DNA of 64,000 nucleotides. Origin: Clostridiaceae bacterium. GTDB taxonomy: Bacteria > Bacillota_I > Bacilli_A > Erysipelotrichales > Coprobacillaceae. Below are positions 1-8,197 of the stretch, in pieces. Position 1 is the stretch's first letter. Each line of letters opens with the position of its first letter. Position numbers and translations under genes: made by a program. The notes beneath the pieces were generated by a model that saw only the letters and a list, made by a program, of their open reading frames with translations, was not told the DNA's origin and ran no database searches. The stretch spans positions 62,001 to 126,000 of the forward strand of contig CABJAS010000006.1 of assembly GCA_902363625.1 (NCBI GenBank), written 5' to 3'.

Positions 1-3
1 TTA

Positions 4-30
4 AAAACACGAATCAAATTGTTCGTGTTT
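4..30. terminator. Hairpin, probable bidirectional terminator
   Basis: AAAACACGAA pairs with TTCGTGTTT across a short loop, with T-rich sequence on both sides. It could end transcription from either direction. The nearest gene in the window ends about 200 bases away, so it may serve a gene outside the window. Confidence 0.5.
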
Positions 31-233
31 ATTTTATATAAAATAGTTACTTACATTTTAAAAAGCCTTAAATAAAAGTATCTTTGTAAAATTTACTAAT
101 TATGAATAAAAATCTTTGATATGCTACCGAGTATCCTATTTATGCTTTACTATCTTTTAATTTATTTACAAAGTTTCTACTATATAGATTTTATTCAGTC
201 CTAATTTAGATAAATTGTAAGTTATATAATAAT

Positions 234-737
234 TTATTTTATTCTTTTTCCGTAATAATTCACATCAATTTTTGTTCCATCTGGATATACTTCTACATCT
301 GTTTTTATAAATTCGTTAAATCCATAATGACAATATATTTCATAATTTCTAACTTCGTTCGGTTCTACACCCAATGTTAATAAAGTGTATCCTTTATGTT
401 TTAAATCTTCTTCCATATATTTATACAATTTAGAAAAATAACCTTTTCCTTCATACTCTTTATTTGTTCTAAAAGCAGTTAAATAGGTGGTTGTCTCACC
501 TACTAACCCATCACTATTTTGAACAATATCGCTGCTTAATGCTGCGGTTGCTTCACAGATTATTTGACCATTAAGAATCCCATAGTAAGGAATAATTTTA
601 CCATTTTCATAGTTTTTTATATTTTTTTCTTTCCAAATAATCCAGTTACTTTTATCATTTGTTGCTATTGAAATTTCATAATCCCATTTTATCTTCATCT
701 CGTCAACTGTTGCTATCTTACATATATAACTATTCAT
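234..737 (-). CDS. GNAT family N-acetyltransferase
   Basis: A 167-residue protein with the layout of the GNAT fold: an N-terminal strand-helix region, a central strand around LTAFRTNKEYEGKGYFSKL that matches the acetyl-CoA binding loop (Q/RxxGxG/A type, here YEGKGY), and a C-terminal CHYGFNEF motif typical of the last helix-strand. It would transfer an acetyl group from acetyl-CoA to an amine; the substrate cannot be read from the sequence. The gene stands alone in very AT-rich DNA, flanked by a 12-base direct repeat (AAAAACACGAAT at 3-14 and 992-1003), which hints at acquired DNA. The start is the ATG at 737. Confidence 0.75.
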   Translation of the reverse strand: MNSYICKIATVDEMKIKWDYEISIATNDKSNWIIWKEKNIKNYENGKIIPYYGILNGQIICEATAALSSDIVQNSDGLVGETTTYLTAFRTNKEYEGKGYFSKLYKYMEEDLKHKGYTLLTLGVEPNEVRNYEIYCHYGFNEFIKTDVEVYPDGTKIDVNYYGKRIK

Positions 738-1170
738 AACATTCCTCTACAACTTACTATTTATTATTATATACATTATACCATACTTTATGAAAATTGC
801 TGCATGCTACTTGCTAAACAATAAAGGTAATACTATTCCTTATAGCTGTGGGTACAATCGCAGCTTCGCCACTTGCCTCGCAAAATAAGATGTTTTTTTA
901 ATTATAAGAAATAAGTAGAAAATTTACTACCATTTTACTACTTTTGAATGCCAAAATATAAGAACTTATAACTATATATGTGAATATTTCCAAAAACACG
1001 AATACCGAAAATGCTTGTAAAATCAAGTTATAACAGTATTTAAAAACATATAAAACTTATTTAAAAACCATATATACTTTGCACTAAAATAATATGCAAT
1101 TCTTAGATTATCTTTTCATAAGTTGGCAATGTCGATATATCCTTTATTTACAAGGGGTATCGGCATTTTG
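738..1170. other. AT-rich intergenic region with an imperfect inverted repeat
   Basis: No convincing gene was found. It holds a second copy of AAAAACACGAAT (992-1003; first copy at 3-14) and an imperfect inverted repeat in which ATGTCGATATATCC (1129-1142) pairs with GGGGTATCGGCAT (1154-1166). The look is that of decayed mobile DNA, but no element family could be named. Confidence 0.35.
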
Positions 1171-1275
1171 CTATGTGTCTAAAGATATGAGGTGTAACGT
1201 GAGGGAAATATAGTGAATCTGAACAGCGCCACAGTCTTCACTTACACTGACGCTTTCATCTGGTATATATTTCAT
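1171..1275 (-). other. Short open frame after the TetR gene (34 codons)
   Basis: Directly after the TetR stop codon there is an ATG followed by 33 further sense codons (begins MKYIPDESVSVSEDCG) and a TAG. No ribosome binding site is visible because the upstream bases are the end of the TetR gene. It may be the start of a broken gene or noise. I do not recognise it. Confidence 0.2.
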
Positions 1276-1279
1276 GTCA

Positions 1280-1804
1280 TCATTTTTGCAAAATCCGCAT
1301 TAGCATTTCGGCTATTTCGTGAGAAGTCATTCCTTTTGAATCTTTGATCCATTCTAAAAGTACCAACAGCAGACCGCCTTCCATGAATTTTTGAACGAAA
1401 TGAGCATTGTCCATAAAACCATCGGAATATTGAAGCATCCGGCTTAAGCAACTTTCAAATGGCTGATAGATGAGATTTACAATTCCGTGTTTTTCCAGCA
1501 AAAGAATATATTGTCTGTTTTCCTGCCAATAATCAAAACATCGGCTCAGAGTTTCTGTGAACGAATAGGTACTGTTAAGAACACATTCCTGAAAGAAGAT
1601 TTGAAAGATTTTGTAAAAATAATCCTGAAGTACATCTTCTTTACTTTCAAAATGGCGGTAAAAAGTCAATCTTGTAACGCCGGCTTTTTTACATAACTCC
1701 GTAATTGTAATTTTGCCGAACTCCTGTTTTTCCATAAGGGCAAGTAAGGCATTCAAAAGACATTCTCTGCTGAATTCTCGCTGTTCGTTCTGAAATTCTC
1801 TCAT
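1280..1804 (-). CDS. TetR/AcrR family transcriptional regulator
   Basis: A 174-residue regulator. Residues about 10-60 form the TetR helix-turn-helix (ITITELCKKAGVTRLTFYRH, then FESKEDVL); the rest is the helical ligand and dimerisation domain. The start is put at the ATG at 1804, which has GGAG nine bases upstream; an upstream in-frame TTG at 1876 would overlap a promoter-like TATAAT and is unlikely. It is divergent from the membrane protein at 1921, and repeated GATGTAACAA sequences lie in the shared promoter region, so it probably represses that gene and itself. The ligand is unknown. Confidence 0.85.
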   Translation of the reverse strand: MREFQNEQREFSRECLLNALLALMEKQEFGKITITELCKKAGVTRLTFYRHFESKEDVLQDYFYKIFQIFFQECVLNSTYSFTETLSRCFDYWQENRQYILLLEKHGIVNLIYQPFESCLSRMLQYSDGFMDNAHFVQKFMEGGLLLVLLEWIKDSKGMTSHEIAEMLMRILQK

Positions 1805-1820
1805 AATGGTTTCTCCGCAT

Positions 1821-1898
1821 GATGTAACAACCCTAATGGTTTTGTATCTTGTTCTTGGGTTTCTTTCATTATACAATATTGATGTAACAAATGATACA
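1821..1898 (+). promoter_or_regulatory. Divergent promoter and probable TetR operator
   Basis: The rightward promoter is TTGTTC (1849-1854), a 17-base spacer and TACAAT (1872-1877). Just after it lies the near-palindrome TGTAACAAATGATACA (1883-1898). GATGTAACAA occurs twice, at 1821-1830 and 1881-1890. A leftward TATAAT is at 1868-1873 on the other strand. The placement fits autorepression by the TetR protein and control of the membrane protein at 1921. Confidence 0.6.
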
Positions 1899-1920
1899 TT
1901 AATTTTAAGGAGGAATTTAT

Positions 1921-2535
1921 ATGGTTACTTTTTTGACAGCATTAAGCGGAATTTCCTGGTCTATTGTTTATATAGAACTGATACGCAAAGGTTTCAAGGA
2001 TAAAGTCTGCGGAATGCCGCTGTTTGCTTTGGGATTAAATATTGCATGGGAGCTGATTTACAGTATTGATACGGGATTGAGCGGTCACTTTAACGTGCAG
2101 GAGATTGCAAATATCTCATGGTTTATACTGGACGCTGTAATCCTGTTTATCTATTTTAAGTTTGAAAAAAAGAATTTTCCGGCTAAAGCGCAAAAGTATT
2201 TTATGCCATTCACCATATTATCGGTGGTATCCTGCTTTGTAATGCAGTTTGCATTCTATTTCCATTTTAGAGGTATTCCGGCAGCTCAATATTCTGCCTT
2301 TGCCCAGAATGCAGCCATGTCCATTCTGTTCCTAACTGCGTTATATACCAGAAATACAACAAAAGGTCAGTCCATGCTGATGGCAGTGGCAAAATGGATC
2401 GGTACGCTGGCTCCAGCTATTCAAATGGGTATTATCGAGAATTTCAATATTTATATTGTTCTTATGGGCATAATCTGCTCCGTCTTTGATATTATTTACA
2501 TTATCCAGTTAAAAAAATTCAAACTGGAAAAATAA
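1921..2535 (+). CDS. Seven-helix membrane protein, probable Pyr4/PaxB-type (transmembrane) terpene cyclase family
   Basis: A 204-residue protein that is almost wholly membrane-spanning, with about seven hydrophobic helices. Two features match the integral-membrane terpene cyclases known from fungal meroterpenoid pathways (Pyr4, PaxB, AtmB) and some actinobacteria: the motif NIAWELIYS in helix 2, with Glu44, and an Asp at 190 in the last helix (CSVFDIIYI). In Pyr4 the catalytic Glu63 and Asp218 are spaced about 155 apart; here the spacing is 146. A further WFILD (Asp71) is also like the family. The ribosome binding site AAGGAGG sits at a good distance. Its only neighbour is the divergent TetR gene; no prenyltransferase is in view. 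It could instead be an uncharacterised membrane sensor with the same fold. Confidence 0.55.
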   Translation: MVTFLTALSGISWSIVYIELIRKGFKDKVCGMPLFALGLNIAWELIYSIDTGLSGHFNVQEIANISWFILDAVILFIYFKFEKKNFPAKAQKYFMPFTILSVVSCFVMQFAFYFHFRGIPAAQYSAFAQNAAMSILFLTALYTRNTTKGQSMLMAVAKWIGTLAPAIQMGIIENFNIYIVLMGIICSVFDIIYIIQLKKFKLEK

Positions 2536-2565
2536 CTATACAGAAAAGAAAAACAAGGAACATAA

Positions 2566-2606
2566 GTAAATGAGGGATAACACCGCCGATATTATCCCTC
2601 ATTTAC
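2566..2606. repeat. Perfect 15-bp inverted repeat (hairpin)
   Basis: GTAAATGAGGGATAA (2566-2580) and TTATCCCTCATTTAC (2592-2606) are exact inverse copies around an 11-base loop. No T-tract follows on either strand, so it is not a standard intrinsic terminator. It lies between the membrane protein gene and a gene fragment on the opposite strand whose stop codon falls inside the right arm. Confidence 0.7.
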
Positions 2607-2701
2607 ACAATAAAGTTCTTACACTTTAAGCCGTAGGTTCTTTCTTTAACCTCTGTACTGGCTGTACCGTCTTCATTTGTAAATGCGATAGATGCAGTAT
2701 T
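2603..2701 (-). pseudogene. C-terminal fragment of a lost gene
   Basis: The minus strand is open for 32 codons and reads like real protein (TASIAFTNEDGTASTE followed by VKERTYGLKCKNFIV), ending at a TAA at 2603-2605. Upstream the frame is closed by a stop and no start or ribosome site is seen. It is best explained as the 3' remnant of a gene whose 5' part has been deleted. The parent family is not recognised with certainty; mobile-element proteins are a plausible source. Confidence 0.35.
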
Positions 2702-2861
2702 TTAAGGGATAATCTGTTTTTACCTATTTTTTATATATAAAATTTTATATCTGAGTTTTGATTATCTGCATAAACACTATATTTCAAGCATTTTGAAGTA
2801 TAGAAACTCATTTATTTTACCACGATTGAATGAGCCTTGATATGATAATAAAACAGCACTA

Positions 2862-2895
2862 AAAAGACACCATTGACACCTATGTAGTGTCTTTT
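2862..2895. terminator. Hairpin with A and T runs, probable bidirectional terminator
   Basis: AAAAGACAC (2862-2870) pairs with GTGTCTTTT (2887-2895). T-rich tracts on either strand allow termination in both directions. Confidence 0.55.
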
Positions 2896-2898
2896 ATT

Positions 2899-2926
2899 AA
2901 AAAACAGTCAATCCTAAGACTAACTG
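2899..2926 (-). terminator. Terminator of the XRE regulator gene
   Basis: On the minus strand CAGTTAGTC pairs with GATTGACTG (two G-T pairs) around TTAG, followed by six T. It lies about 40 bases past the stop codon of the regulator at 2964. Confidence 0.6.
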
Positions 2927-2963
2927 CTTTGTGTGTATGGATATGAAGTGGTCAAACTGAAAT

Positions 2964-3416
2964 TTATTTGTTCCAGATTTTATATGATTGATACAAAATA
3001 TCTTTTAGAACTAACATTGCGTCTTGTTTACTATACCCATACTCATTCTTAATTTCATCAAACATTTTTGTAATTCGAAAAGCATAATTTGAAGTATTTA
3101 CTTCTGTCTGATATTTAAGGAGTATAGGATATTTCTTTCCCCATGCATTTGTCCAATTCACTTTTTCATTTAGTTTTTCATCACTTTTTTCAATCATTTC
3201 TTCAATTTCTTGTAAATCAATATCAAATTCAATAAGTTCATCTAAAGAAATTTTATAGAGTTTCGCCATCTTCTTTGATTGGTAAATATCAGGAACTGTT
3301 TCATTGGTTTCCCATTTTGATATTGTTTGTCTGCTTACGCCAATTTTTTCAGCAACTTCCTCTTGTGATAATCCACTTTTCTTTCTTGCATGAAATAAAC
3401 TATTTCCTAAATTCAT
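2964..3416 (-). CDS. XRE-family helix-turn-helix transcriptional regulator
   Basis: A 150-residue protein. Residues about 5-60 form a Cro/C1-type DNA-binding domain (SLFHARKKSGLSQEEVAEKI, then GVSRQTISKWETNETVPD). The C-terminal half is acidic and helical, with no named domain; it ends in a segment rich in Tyr and Lys that could mediate dimerisation. AAGGAGG lies nine bases before the ATG. It stands alone, with its own terminator. Such single-gene regulators near a degraded region are often left over from mobile elements, but nothing here shows its targets. Confidence 0.8.
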   Translation of the reverse strand: MNLGNSLFHARKKSGLSQEEVAEKIGVSRQTISKWETNETVPDIYQSKKMAKLYKISLDELIEFDIDLQEIEEMIEKSDEKLNEKVNWTNAWGKKYPILLKYQTEVNTSNYAFRITKMFDEIKNEYGYSKQDAMLVLKDILYQSYKIWNK

Positions 3417-3601
3417 TGTGTTATCCTCCTTGTTCTTTGATAATCAAATTATAGAGAATATTAAAGAAGAACTCCACCAACTTTTGCAATCAATATCGCA
3501 CGAGAATTTAACAAACTATTTGTAGTTCTGTATAAACAGAACTATCTTTTTTGACAAAAGAATATACAGCATTCAAAGTAACTAGAACACTTAAAATAAT
3601 A

Positions 3602-4039
3602 TTATAAATTATTTAAAACTTTTATATGATTCGCTTTTAATAACAGCTGCTGAATAAATTCCTGCTTCCTTACCGGTGAGATCAGTATCTCATCTTCCCC
3701 ATTCCCACCGTTTTGTGCTTTAAAGACGAGATCAATGCGATCTAAGGATAAAGCAGAAGACGCAAGCGGGTTATGGGTTTCTTTTAATGTATAAATATCC
3801 TTATATGGGATTTTTAAAGGTTTTCCGATTCCGCAGCGAATAAAAAGATGATCTTTTTCTAATATATAGTATGTTCTGAATGTAAGATCCAACATATACA
3901 GATCACAAGGGATCATGATAAGCAGCACAATAAAGACAGTTGTATTTGACGCGGCTTTTTCGATTAACGGAATATTCAGCCATATCATCGCAATCATGGA
4001 AATAATCCAGATTACCCCAATTTTAGAGCGATATTTCAT
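3602..4039 (-). CDS. Membrane protein with bacterial PH domain (YyaB-like)
   Basis: A 145-residue protein. Two hydrophobic helices lie at about residues 9-25 and 33-52, then a strand-rich region containing YILEKDHLFIRCGIG, KIPYKDIYTLKET and a C-terminal RKQEFIQQLLLKA helix. This order, two helices followed by a short pleckstrin-homology-like fold, is typical of the small bPH_4/YyaB family. Its function is unknown in general. It lies downstream of gpmI on the same strand but behind a terminator, and has its own AGGAG site. Confidence 0.6.
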   Translation of the reverse strand: MKYRSKIGVIWIISMIAMIWLNIPLIEKAASNTTVFIVLLIMIPCDLYMLDLTFRTYYILEKDHLFIRCGIGKPLKIPYKDIYTLKETHNPLASSALSLDRIDLVFKAQNGGNGEDEILISPVRKQEFIQQLLLKANHIKVLNNL

Positions 4040-4056
4040 AATACTTCTCCTGTTTC

Positions 4057-4083
4057 ATAAAAAGATCCCAAACGGGATCTTTT
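4057..4083 (-). terminator. Terminator after gpmI
   Basis: AAAGATCCC and GGGATCTTT form a nine-base stem with an AAAC loop; on the minus strand the stem is followed by five T. It separates gpmI from the PH-domain gene. Confidence 0.85.
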
Positions 4084-4084
4084 A

Positions 4085-5599
4085 TTATTTTAATAAACTG
4101 TTTCCTGTCATTTCTTTTGGAATTGGCAATCCCAGAAGTTCAATGATCGTTGGCGCTAAATCTCCTAATTTTCCATCTTCTGCTAATTCTAAATGAGAAT
4201 TTGTCAGAATTAATGGCACATCATTTGTGGTATGAGCAGTAAACGGATTATTGTCTTCATCTAACAGCATTTCACTGTTTCCATGATCGGCAGTAATCAG
4301 CATTGTTCCGCCTAATTCCAATACTTTTTCATAGATTTCACCAACACATTCATCGACAACGCTGACTGCTTTGATGGCAGCAGAAATAATTCCTGTATGT
4401 CCTACCATATCACAGTTTGCAAAGTTGACGATAACAACATCATGAATATCTTTATCTAATTCTGCAATCAGTTTATCTTTTACTTCATAAGCTGACATTT
4501 CCGGCTGAAGATCATAAGTCGCTACTTTTGGTGAATTTACCAATACACGTGTTGCTCCTTCGATTTCCTTATCGATTCCGCCATCCATGAAGAATGTAAC
4601 ATGAGCATATTTTTCAGTTTCCGCAATTCTTAATTGCTTCATTCCCATTGCTGATAAATAATCTCCTAATGTATTGGTTAATGTAGGCAATGCAAAAGCG
4701 ATGTCTCCATTTACCGTATCCGCATATTTCATCATGCAGACAAAAGCAAGATTTTTAGGCTTATTGTCTGGTTTATAATCATAAACGTCAGCAGTTAATA
4801 CATTGGCAATCTGCATTGCACGGTCTGGTCTGAAGTTTGCGAATACTACTGCATCATTATCAGCAATAGCACCATTAACTTCACTATTATATGCAGGGAT
4901 AACGAATTCATCGAAAACTTCTTTTGCATAGCTGTCTTTGATATATTGTACCGGACAAGTGAATGATTCTCCTTTATGGTTAACCATTGCCTGATAAGCT
5001 AAATCGATACGCTCAAAACGTTTATCTCTGTCCATTGCATAATAACGTCCTGAAATACTTGCTACTTTACCGATTCCGATTTCTTTCATTTTATTTAATA
5101 ATTCTTCAACGAATGAAGCTGCTGAATCAGGGGCTACATCACGTCCGTCTAAGAACGCATGCACATAAACTTCTTCTAATCCCTGCTGTTTTGCCATTTT
5201 TAATAAAGCATAGATATGTTCGCTAGAAGAATGCACTCCACCATTTGATAACAATCCCATGATATGGAATTTAGAACCATTGGCTTTCGCATGATCCATT
5301 GCTTTAATAAATTTTTCATTTTTGAAGAATTCTCCGTCTTCTACTGCTTTATTGATCAATGTCAATGACTGATAAACAATTCGACCGGCACCGATATTCA
5401 AGTGACCTACTTCACTGTTTCCCATTTGTCCTTCTGGCAATCCTACCATTTTTCCACTGGCTTTGATCGTTGTTGTCGGATACATTGCCATCAAATCATC
5501 AAGTGCTGGTGTATTCGCTAATTTAACGGCATTTCCTGATACTTTAGGGCTTAATCCGTAACCATCTAAGATACACAACACAATTGGTCTTTTTTTCAT
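4085..5599 (-). CDS. gpmI: 2,3-bisphosphoglycerate-independent phosphoglycerate mutase
   Basis: Interconverts 3- and 2-phosphoglycerate in lower glycolysis, in the cytoplasm, using two Mn ions. The 504-residue length is normal. Residues 10-14 (ILDGYG) carry the first metal Asp, and GQMGNSEVGHLNIGAG carries the phosphoserine Ser62. The metal motifs VIVNFANCDMVGHTG and ITADHGNSE are present in the C-terminal phosphatase-like domain. The start is the ATG at 5599, not the adjacent in-frame TTG at 5602, because AGGAGG then sits nine bases upstream. It has its own promoter and terminator; other glycolytic genes are elsewhere in the window. Confidence 0.97.
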   Translation of the reverse strand: MKKRPIVLCILDGYGLSPKVSGNAVKLANTPALDDLMAMYPTTTIKASGKMVGLPEGQMGNSEVGHLNIGAGRIVYQSLTLINKAVEDGEFFKNEKFIKAMDHAKANGSKFHIMGLLSNGGVHSSSEHIYALLKMAKQQGLEEVYVHAFLDGRDVAPDSAASFVEELLNKMKEIGIGKVASISGRYYAMDRDKRFERIDLAYQAMVNHKGESFTCPVQYIKDSYAKEVFDEFVIPAYNSEVNGAIADNDAVVFANFRPDRAMQIANVLTADVYDYKPDNKPKNLAFVCMMKYADTVNGDIAFALPTLTNTLGDYLSAMGMKQLRIAETEKYAHVTFFMDGGIDKEIEGATRVLVNSPKVATYDLQPEMSAYEVKDKLIAELDKDIHDVVIVNFANCDMVGHTGIISAAIKAVSVVDECVGEIYEKVLELGGTMLITADHGNSEMLLDEDNNPFTAHTTNDVPLILTNSHLELAEDGKLGDLAPTIIELLGLPIPKEMTGNSLLK

Positions 5600-5625
5600 C
5601 AATAATTACCTCCTATATGCTTCAT

Positions 5626-5654
5626 ATTATAATCATTTTAACAACAGAATTCAA
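5626..5654 (-). promoter_or_regulatory. gpmI promoter
   Basis: On the minus strand TTGAAT (5649-5654), a 17-base spacer, then TATAAT (5626-5631), about 27 bases before the gpmI start. Confidence 0.7.
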
Positions 5655-5720
5655 ATATTAAAAGGAAAATACACCGTTATTCAGCCATTATTTTTATGCA
5701 ACCGTTTACATTATGTTTTT

Positions 5721-5912
5721 TTATTTTTTCTTTCTTGGTTCTCCCCATAGATAAATACCGATAAACACTAAAACCAATGGCCAATAATTCTCAAAGAAAG
5801 TAGTGAGCTTTTGCAAGATTCCGCTAAACTCACTAGTCTGATCCATCGTTAATATAAATCCTAGAATAATCAACATAATTCCTAAGTTTTTTCTGATTTG
5901 CATCCTTATCAC
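5721..5912 (-). CDS. Small membrane protein, LiaF/DUF5668-like
   Basis: About 60 residues with two hydrophobic helices: IRKNLGIMLIILGFILTMDQ and YWPLVLVFIGIYLWGE. The paired pattern of a Gly-rich first helix and a WPLxLxxxGIYLxxG second helix resembles the small transmembrane domain of LiaF and DUF5668 proteins. The start is uncertain: GTG at 5912 or ATG at 5903, because AAGG lies too close to the latter. It follows the response-regulator operon on the same strand at a distance of 41 bases and might belong to it. Function not known. Confidence 0.5.
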   Translation of the reverse strand: MIRMQIRKNLGIMLIILGFILTMDQTSEFSGILQKLTTFFENYWPLVLVFIGIYLWGEPRKKK

Positions 5913-5953
5913 CCACTTTATCTTAACAGTGAGGATAAAAGAAAAATGTCAAA

Positions 5954-6358
5954 TCATAAATTTGACACTTCTTTTGCGAAAACAAGAAATTTATCCAGTT
6001 TAATACGTTCTTCACCTCGGCGTGAAAAGACACGAATAAAGCGCTCCTGTGTATCGTACTCGAATCGAGCTGAATGAATCAATGCATTAACATCATCTCG
6101 AATATATTCAGGAATAACAATATAGCTGTTTTCACTCATCTTTCTTAGGAGGACTGCTAAGAGAGCCAGTGTGATCTCTAAATCAAAATAGCTTTCTTCC
6201 AAGTCCAGTTCTAAATAGTGATCAGCAATAAAATCTTCTCGATCATAGATCTTGTCAATTCGGTTCATCACCATCTCTACCTGATTGATATTTGCTTCTA
6301 CCGCTTCGATAAAGCATTGTTTTTTCATTTTTCTAGTTCTTTTTTGAGTCTCACTCAT
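5954..6358 (-). CDS. Conserved-looking helical protein coupled to a response regulator gene
   Basis: A 134-residue protein I do not recognise. It is predicted to be mostly helical, acidic in the middle (YLELDLEESYFDLE) and basic at both ends, with no membrane segment. Its ATG comes one base after the response-regulator stop codon, so translation is probably coupled, and it should be made together with the sensor kinase and regulator. The C-terminal RFIRVFSRRGEERIKLDKF region could bind nucleic acid or another protein, but that is a guess. Confidence 0.6.
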   Translation of the reverse strand: MSETQKRTRKMKKQCFIEAVEANINQVEMVMNRIDKIYDREDFIADHYLELDLEESYFDLEITLALLAVLLRKMSENSYIVIPEYIRDDVNALIHSARFEYDTQERFIRVFSRRGEERIKLDKFLVFAKEVSNL

Positions 6359-6359
6359 C

Positions 6360-6986
6360 TTACTCTCCCCCTAAATGCTGATAATAGAAAATCGCCAGCT
6401 GTGTACGATCCCGCAGTTCCAATTTATTCAATAAAGAACTTAAATAATTGCGCACTGTTCCTTCTGATAAAAATAAAGTCGCCGCAATTTCTTTATTATT
6501 AAATCCTTTCGCTACCAAAGTAATGAAATTCAGTTCTTTCTCATTAAGCTCATACTTCTCTATCGCAGAAGGAATCTTATTATCCTTTAAAGTGGGAATT
6601 TTAGAAATGATCTCTGTATTAAAAACATTCTGACCGGCAGCAACTGCTTTTAATGAAGGCACAATACAGTCAAAGTTCTGTTTTAAGATATACCCCTTAA
6701 TCCCCAGCTTAAAGGCTTCCATGATGTATTCGTCATCTAAAAAAGTCGTTAAAAATAAAATCTTTGCCGCTGGATCTGCCGCCAAGATATGCTGACTGGC
6801 TTTTACGCCATTCCCCTGCGCCATACGAATATCCATTAGGACGACATCCGGATGCCAAAGCTGATAAAGCTCAATGGCTTCATTGCCGCTGTGTCCTACT
6901 GCCAGCACCTCAATATGATTTGCTTCGATAATCGTCTTTAATGAACTGGTGACTAATGGATCATCATCAATAATAATAATTTTCAA
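6360..6986 (-). CDS. NarL/LuxR-family response regulator (LnrK-like)
   Basis: A 208-residue two-domain regulator. The N-terminal receiver has the acidic triad IIIDDDP and phospho-acceptor Asp52 (VVLMDIRMAQG); Thr and Lys switch residues follow (FLTTFLDD and YILKQNF). The C-terminal LuxR-type helix-turn-helix is ELNFITLVAKGFNNKEIA then LFLSEGTVRNYLSSLLNKL. The start is a TTG at 6986 preceded by AAAGGAGG; the kinase stop codon ends one base earlier. An in-frame upstream extension is only read-through of the kinase gene. It probably controls the divergent ABC exporter genes starting at 8198. Confidence 0.9.
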   Translation of the reverse strand: MKIIIIDDDPLVTSSLKTIIEANHIEVLAVGHSGNEAIELYQLWHPDVVLMDIRMAQGNGVKASQHILAADPAAKILFLTTFLDDEYIMEAFKLGIKGYILKQNFDCIVPSLKAVAAGQNVFNTEIISKIPTLKDNKIPSAIEKYELNEKELNFITLVAKGFNNKEIAATLFLSEGTVRNYLSSLLNKLELRDRTQLAIFYYQHLGGE

Positions 6987-6987
6987 A

Positions 6988-8052
6988 TCACTTTTCCTCC
7001 TTTGGTATCGTAATAAAGATTTCAAAACCCGCTTCTGTCTTAAAATTAATATATCCTTTATATTGTTCCACGCGGTCACGCATATTTTTTAAGCCCATGC
7101 CATTTCCCTGAATAGTGCTTGGAGTTCCGTTATCTTTAATAATCAATTGGTAAAAGACAGGCTGTTCTCTTAATAAAATATCCATCTTAGTTGCATCGGA
7201 ATGTTTATAGGTATTATGTATTGCTTCTTTCACAATCGCAATAATCGTATATTTAAGCTGGATATTATCTAAATGGATAATGTCATAAGCAAAATGGATA
7301 GAATATTGCGGATATGCTTTAATAATTTTATTTATAGCCACTTCCAAATCCAAAGCATCGTCTTTCATATCATGTACATTGTTGCGAATAGCATCCAATG
7401 ATTCTGTTAAGGTCTTCTTTAGATTTAACAGCGGTTCTTTTATATTTTCCTGCTGATTAATCGCAATCAATGCGCCAACCTGCAATAAGGAGCTGGATAG
7501 CCCATGACCGGCATGATCATGAATTTCACGGGCAATACGATTACGTTCACTCAAAATCGCTAATTGTACCTCATAATCCTTTTGAACGATCAAATCTCTG
7601 TTTTGCTTGGTTAAAAGCATTGAGATTTCCTGACTCTGATCTCGCTGCAAGCGATACAATGCATCTATCTTTTGATGATCTTCATAGCGCTTCTTTAAGA
7701 TAACTGCCATCATCGCCCCTATCACCACAGCAAATAAAAACAGACCGTCACATAAAAAGATATTCCAGATAAAAGGCAGAGCAAACAAGGCAATTAACCC
7801 ATGAGACTCTTTTCCAAATAAATCATAGATCGCTAAAGGTAAAAAAGCTAAGAAGCTTTGATTGAAAAAACAACAGATACCAATCAGCAGCGGTAATATC
7901 CATGAATAGGCCTTATCTTCCCATAAATAATATAGACTGCTGAAAATTAAGGCACCAAGTAGTACAACGATGGAATAGAAGTCAAGTCCATATAGGAATA
8001 ACAGGATCCATCCTAATATATAAAAAATACATTTATCCATTATTTTTGTCAT
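6988..8052 (-). CDS. NarL-type sensor histidine kinase (LnrJ-like)
   Basis: About 354 residues. The first 120 or so carry five to six membrane helices with almost no extracellular loops, which suggests sensing within the membrane. A short coiled linker leads to the HisKA_3 domain with the phosphorylated His178 (RIAREIHDHAGHG) and a HATPase_c domain with NNVHDMKD, the N-box IVKEAIHNTYKHS and the G-box NGMGLKNMRDRV. The start at 8052 has GAGGAA upstream. The gene is upstream of its regulator and divergent from an ABC exporter, as in the Bacillus lnrJK-lnrLMN (yfiJK-yfiLMN) locus. The signal is not known. Confidence 0.9.
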   Translation of the reverse strand: MTKIMDKCIFYILGWILLFLYGLDFYSIVVLLGALIFSSLYYLWEDKAYSWILPLLIGICCFFNQSFLAFLPLAIYDLFGKESHGLIALFALPFIWNIFLCDGLFLFAVVIGAMMAVILKKRYEDHQKIDALYRLQRDQSQEISMLLTKQNRDLIVQKDYEVQLAILSERNRIAREIHDHAGHGLSSSLLQVGALIAINQQENIKEPLLNLKKTLTESLDAIRNNVHDMKDDALDLEVAINKIIKAYPQYSIHFAYDIIHLDNIQLKYTIIAIVKEAIHNTYKHSDATKMDILLREQPVFYQLIIKDNGTPSTIQGNGMGLKNMRDRVEQYKGYINFKTEAGFEIFITIPKEEK

Positions 8053-8109
8053 GATATGTTCCTCTTTTTCTACTATAACAAACATTCTGGGATTACTCAA
8101 TTGCTTATT

Positions 8110-8160
8110 ATGACAAATGTCATTTGCGATTGTGACTTCCTGCACTTATATATCTTATAT
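8110..8160. promoter_or_regulatory. Divergent promoter region with ATGACAAATGTCAT palindrome
   Basis: ATGACAAATGTCAT (8110-8123) is a perfect palindrome with a two-base centre, lying between the kinase and the exporter genes. A rightward -35-like TTGTGA (8130-8135) and AT-rich -10 region (TTATAT, 8155-8160) follow. The palindrome sits just upstream of the -35, the place expected for an activating NarL-type regulator. Confidence 0.55.
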
Positions 8161-8197
8161 AAAAATAATAAGATAGAAGCATAAGGAGGGATTACCC

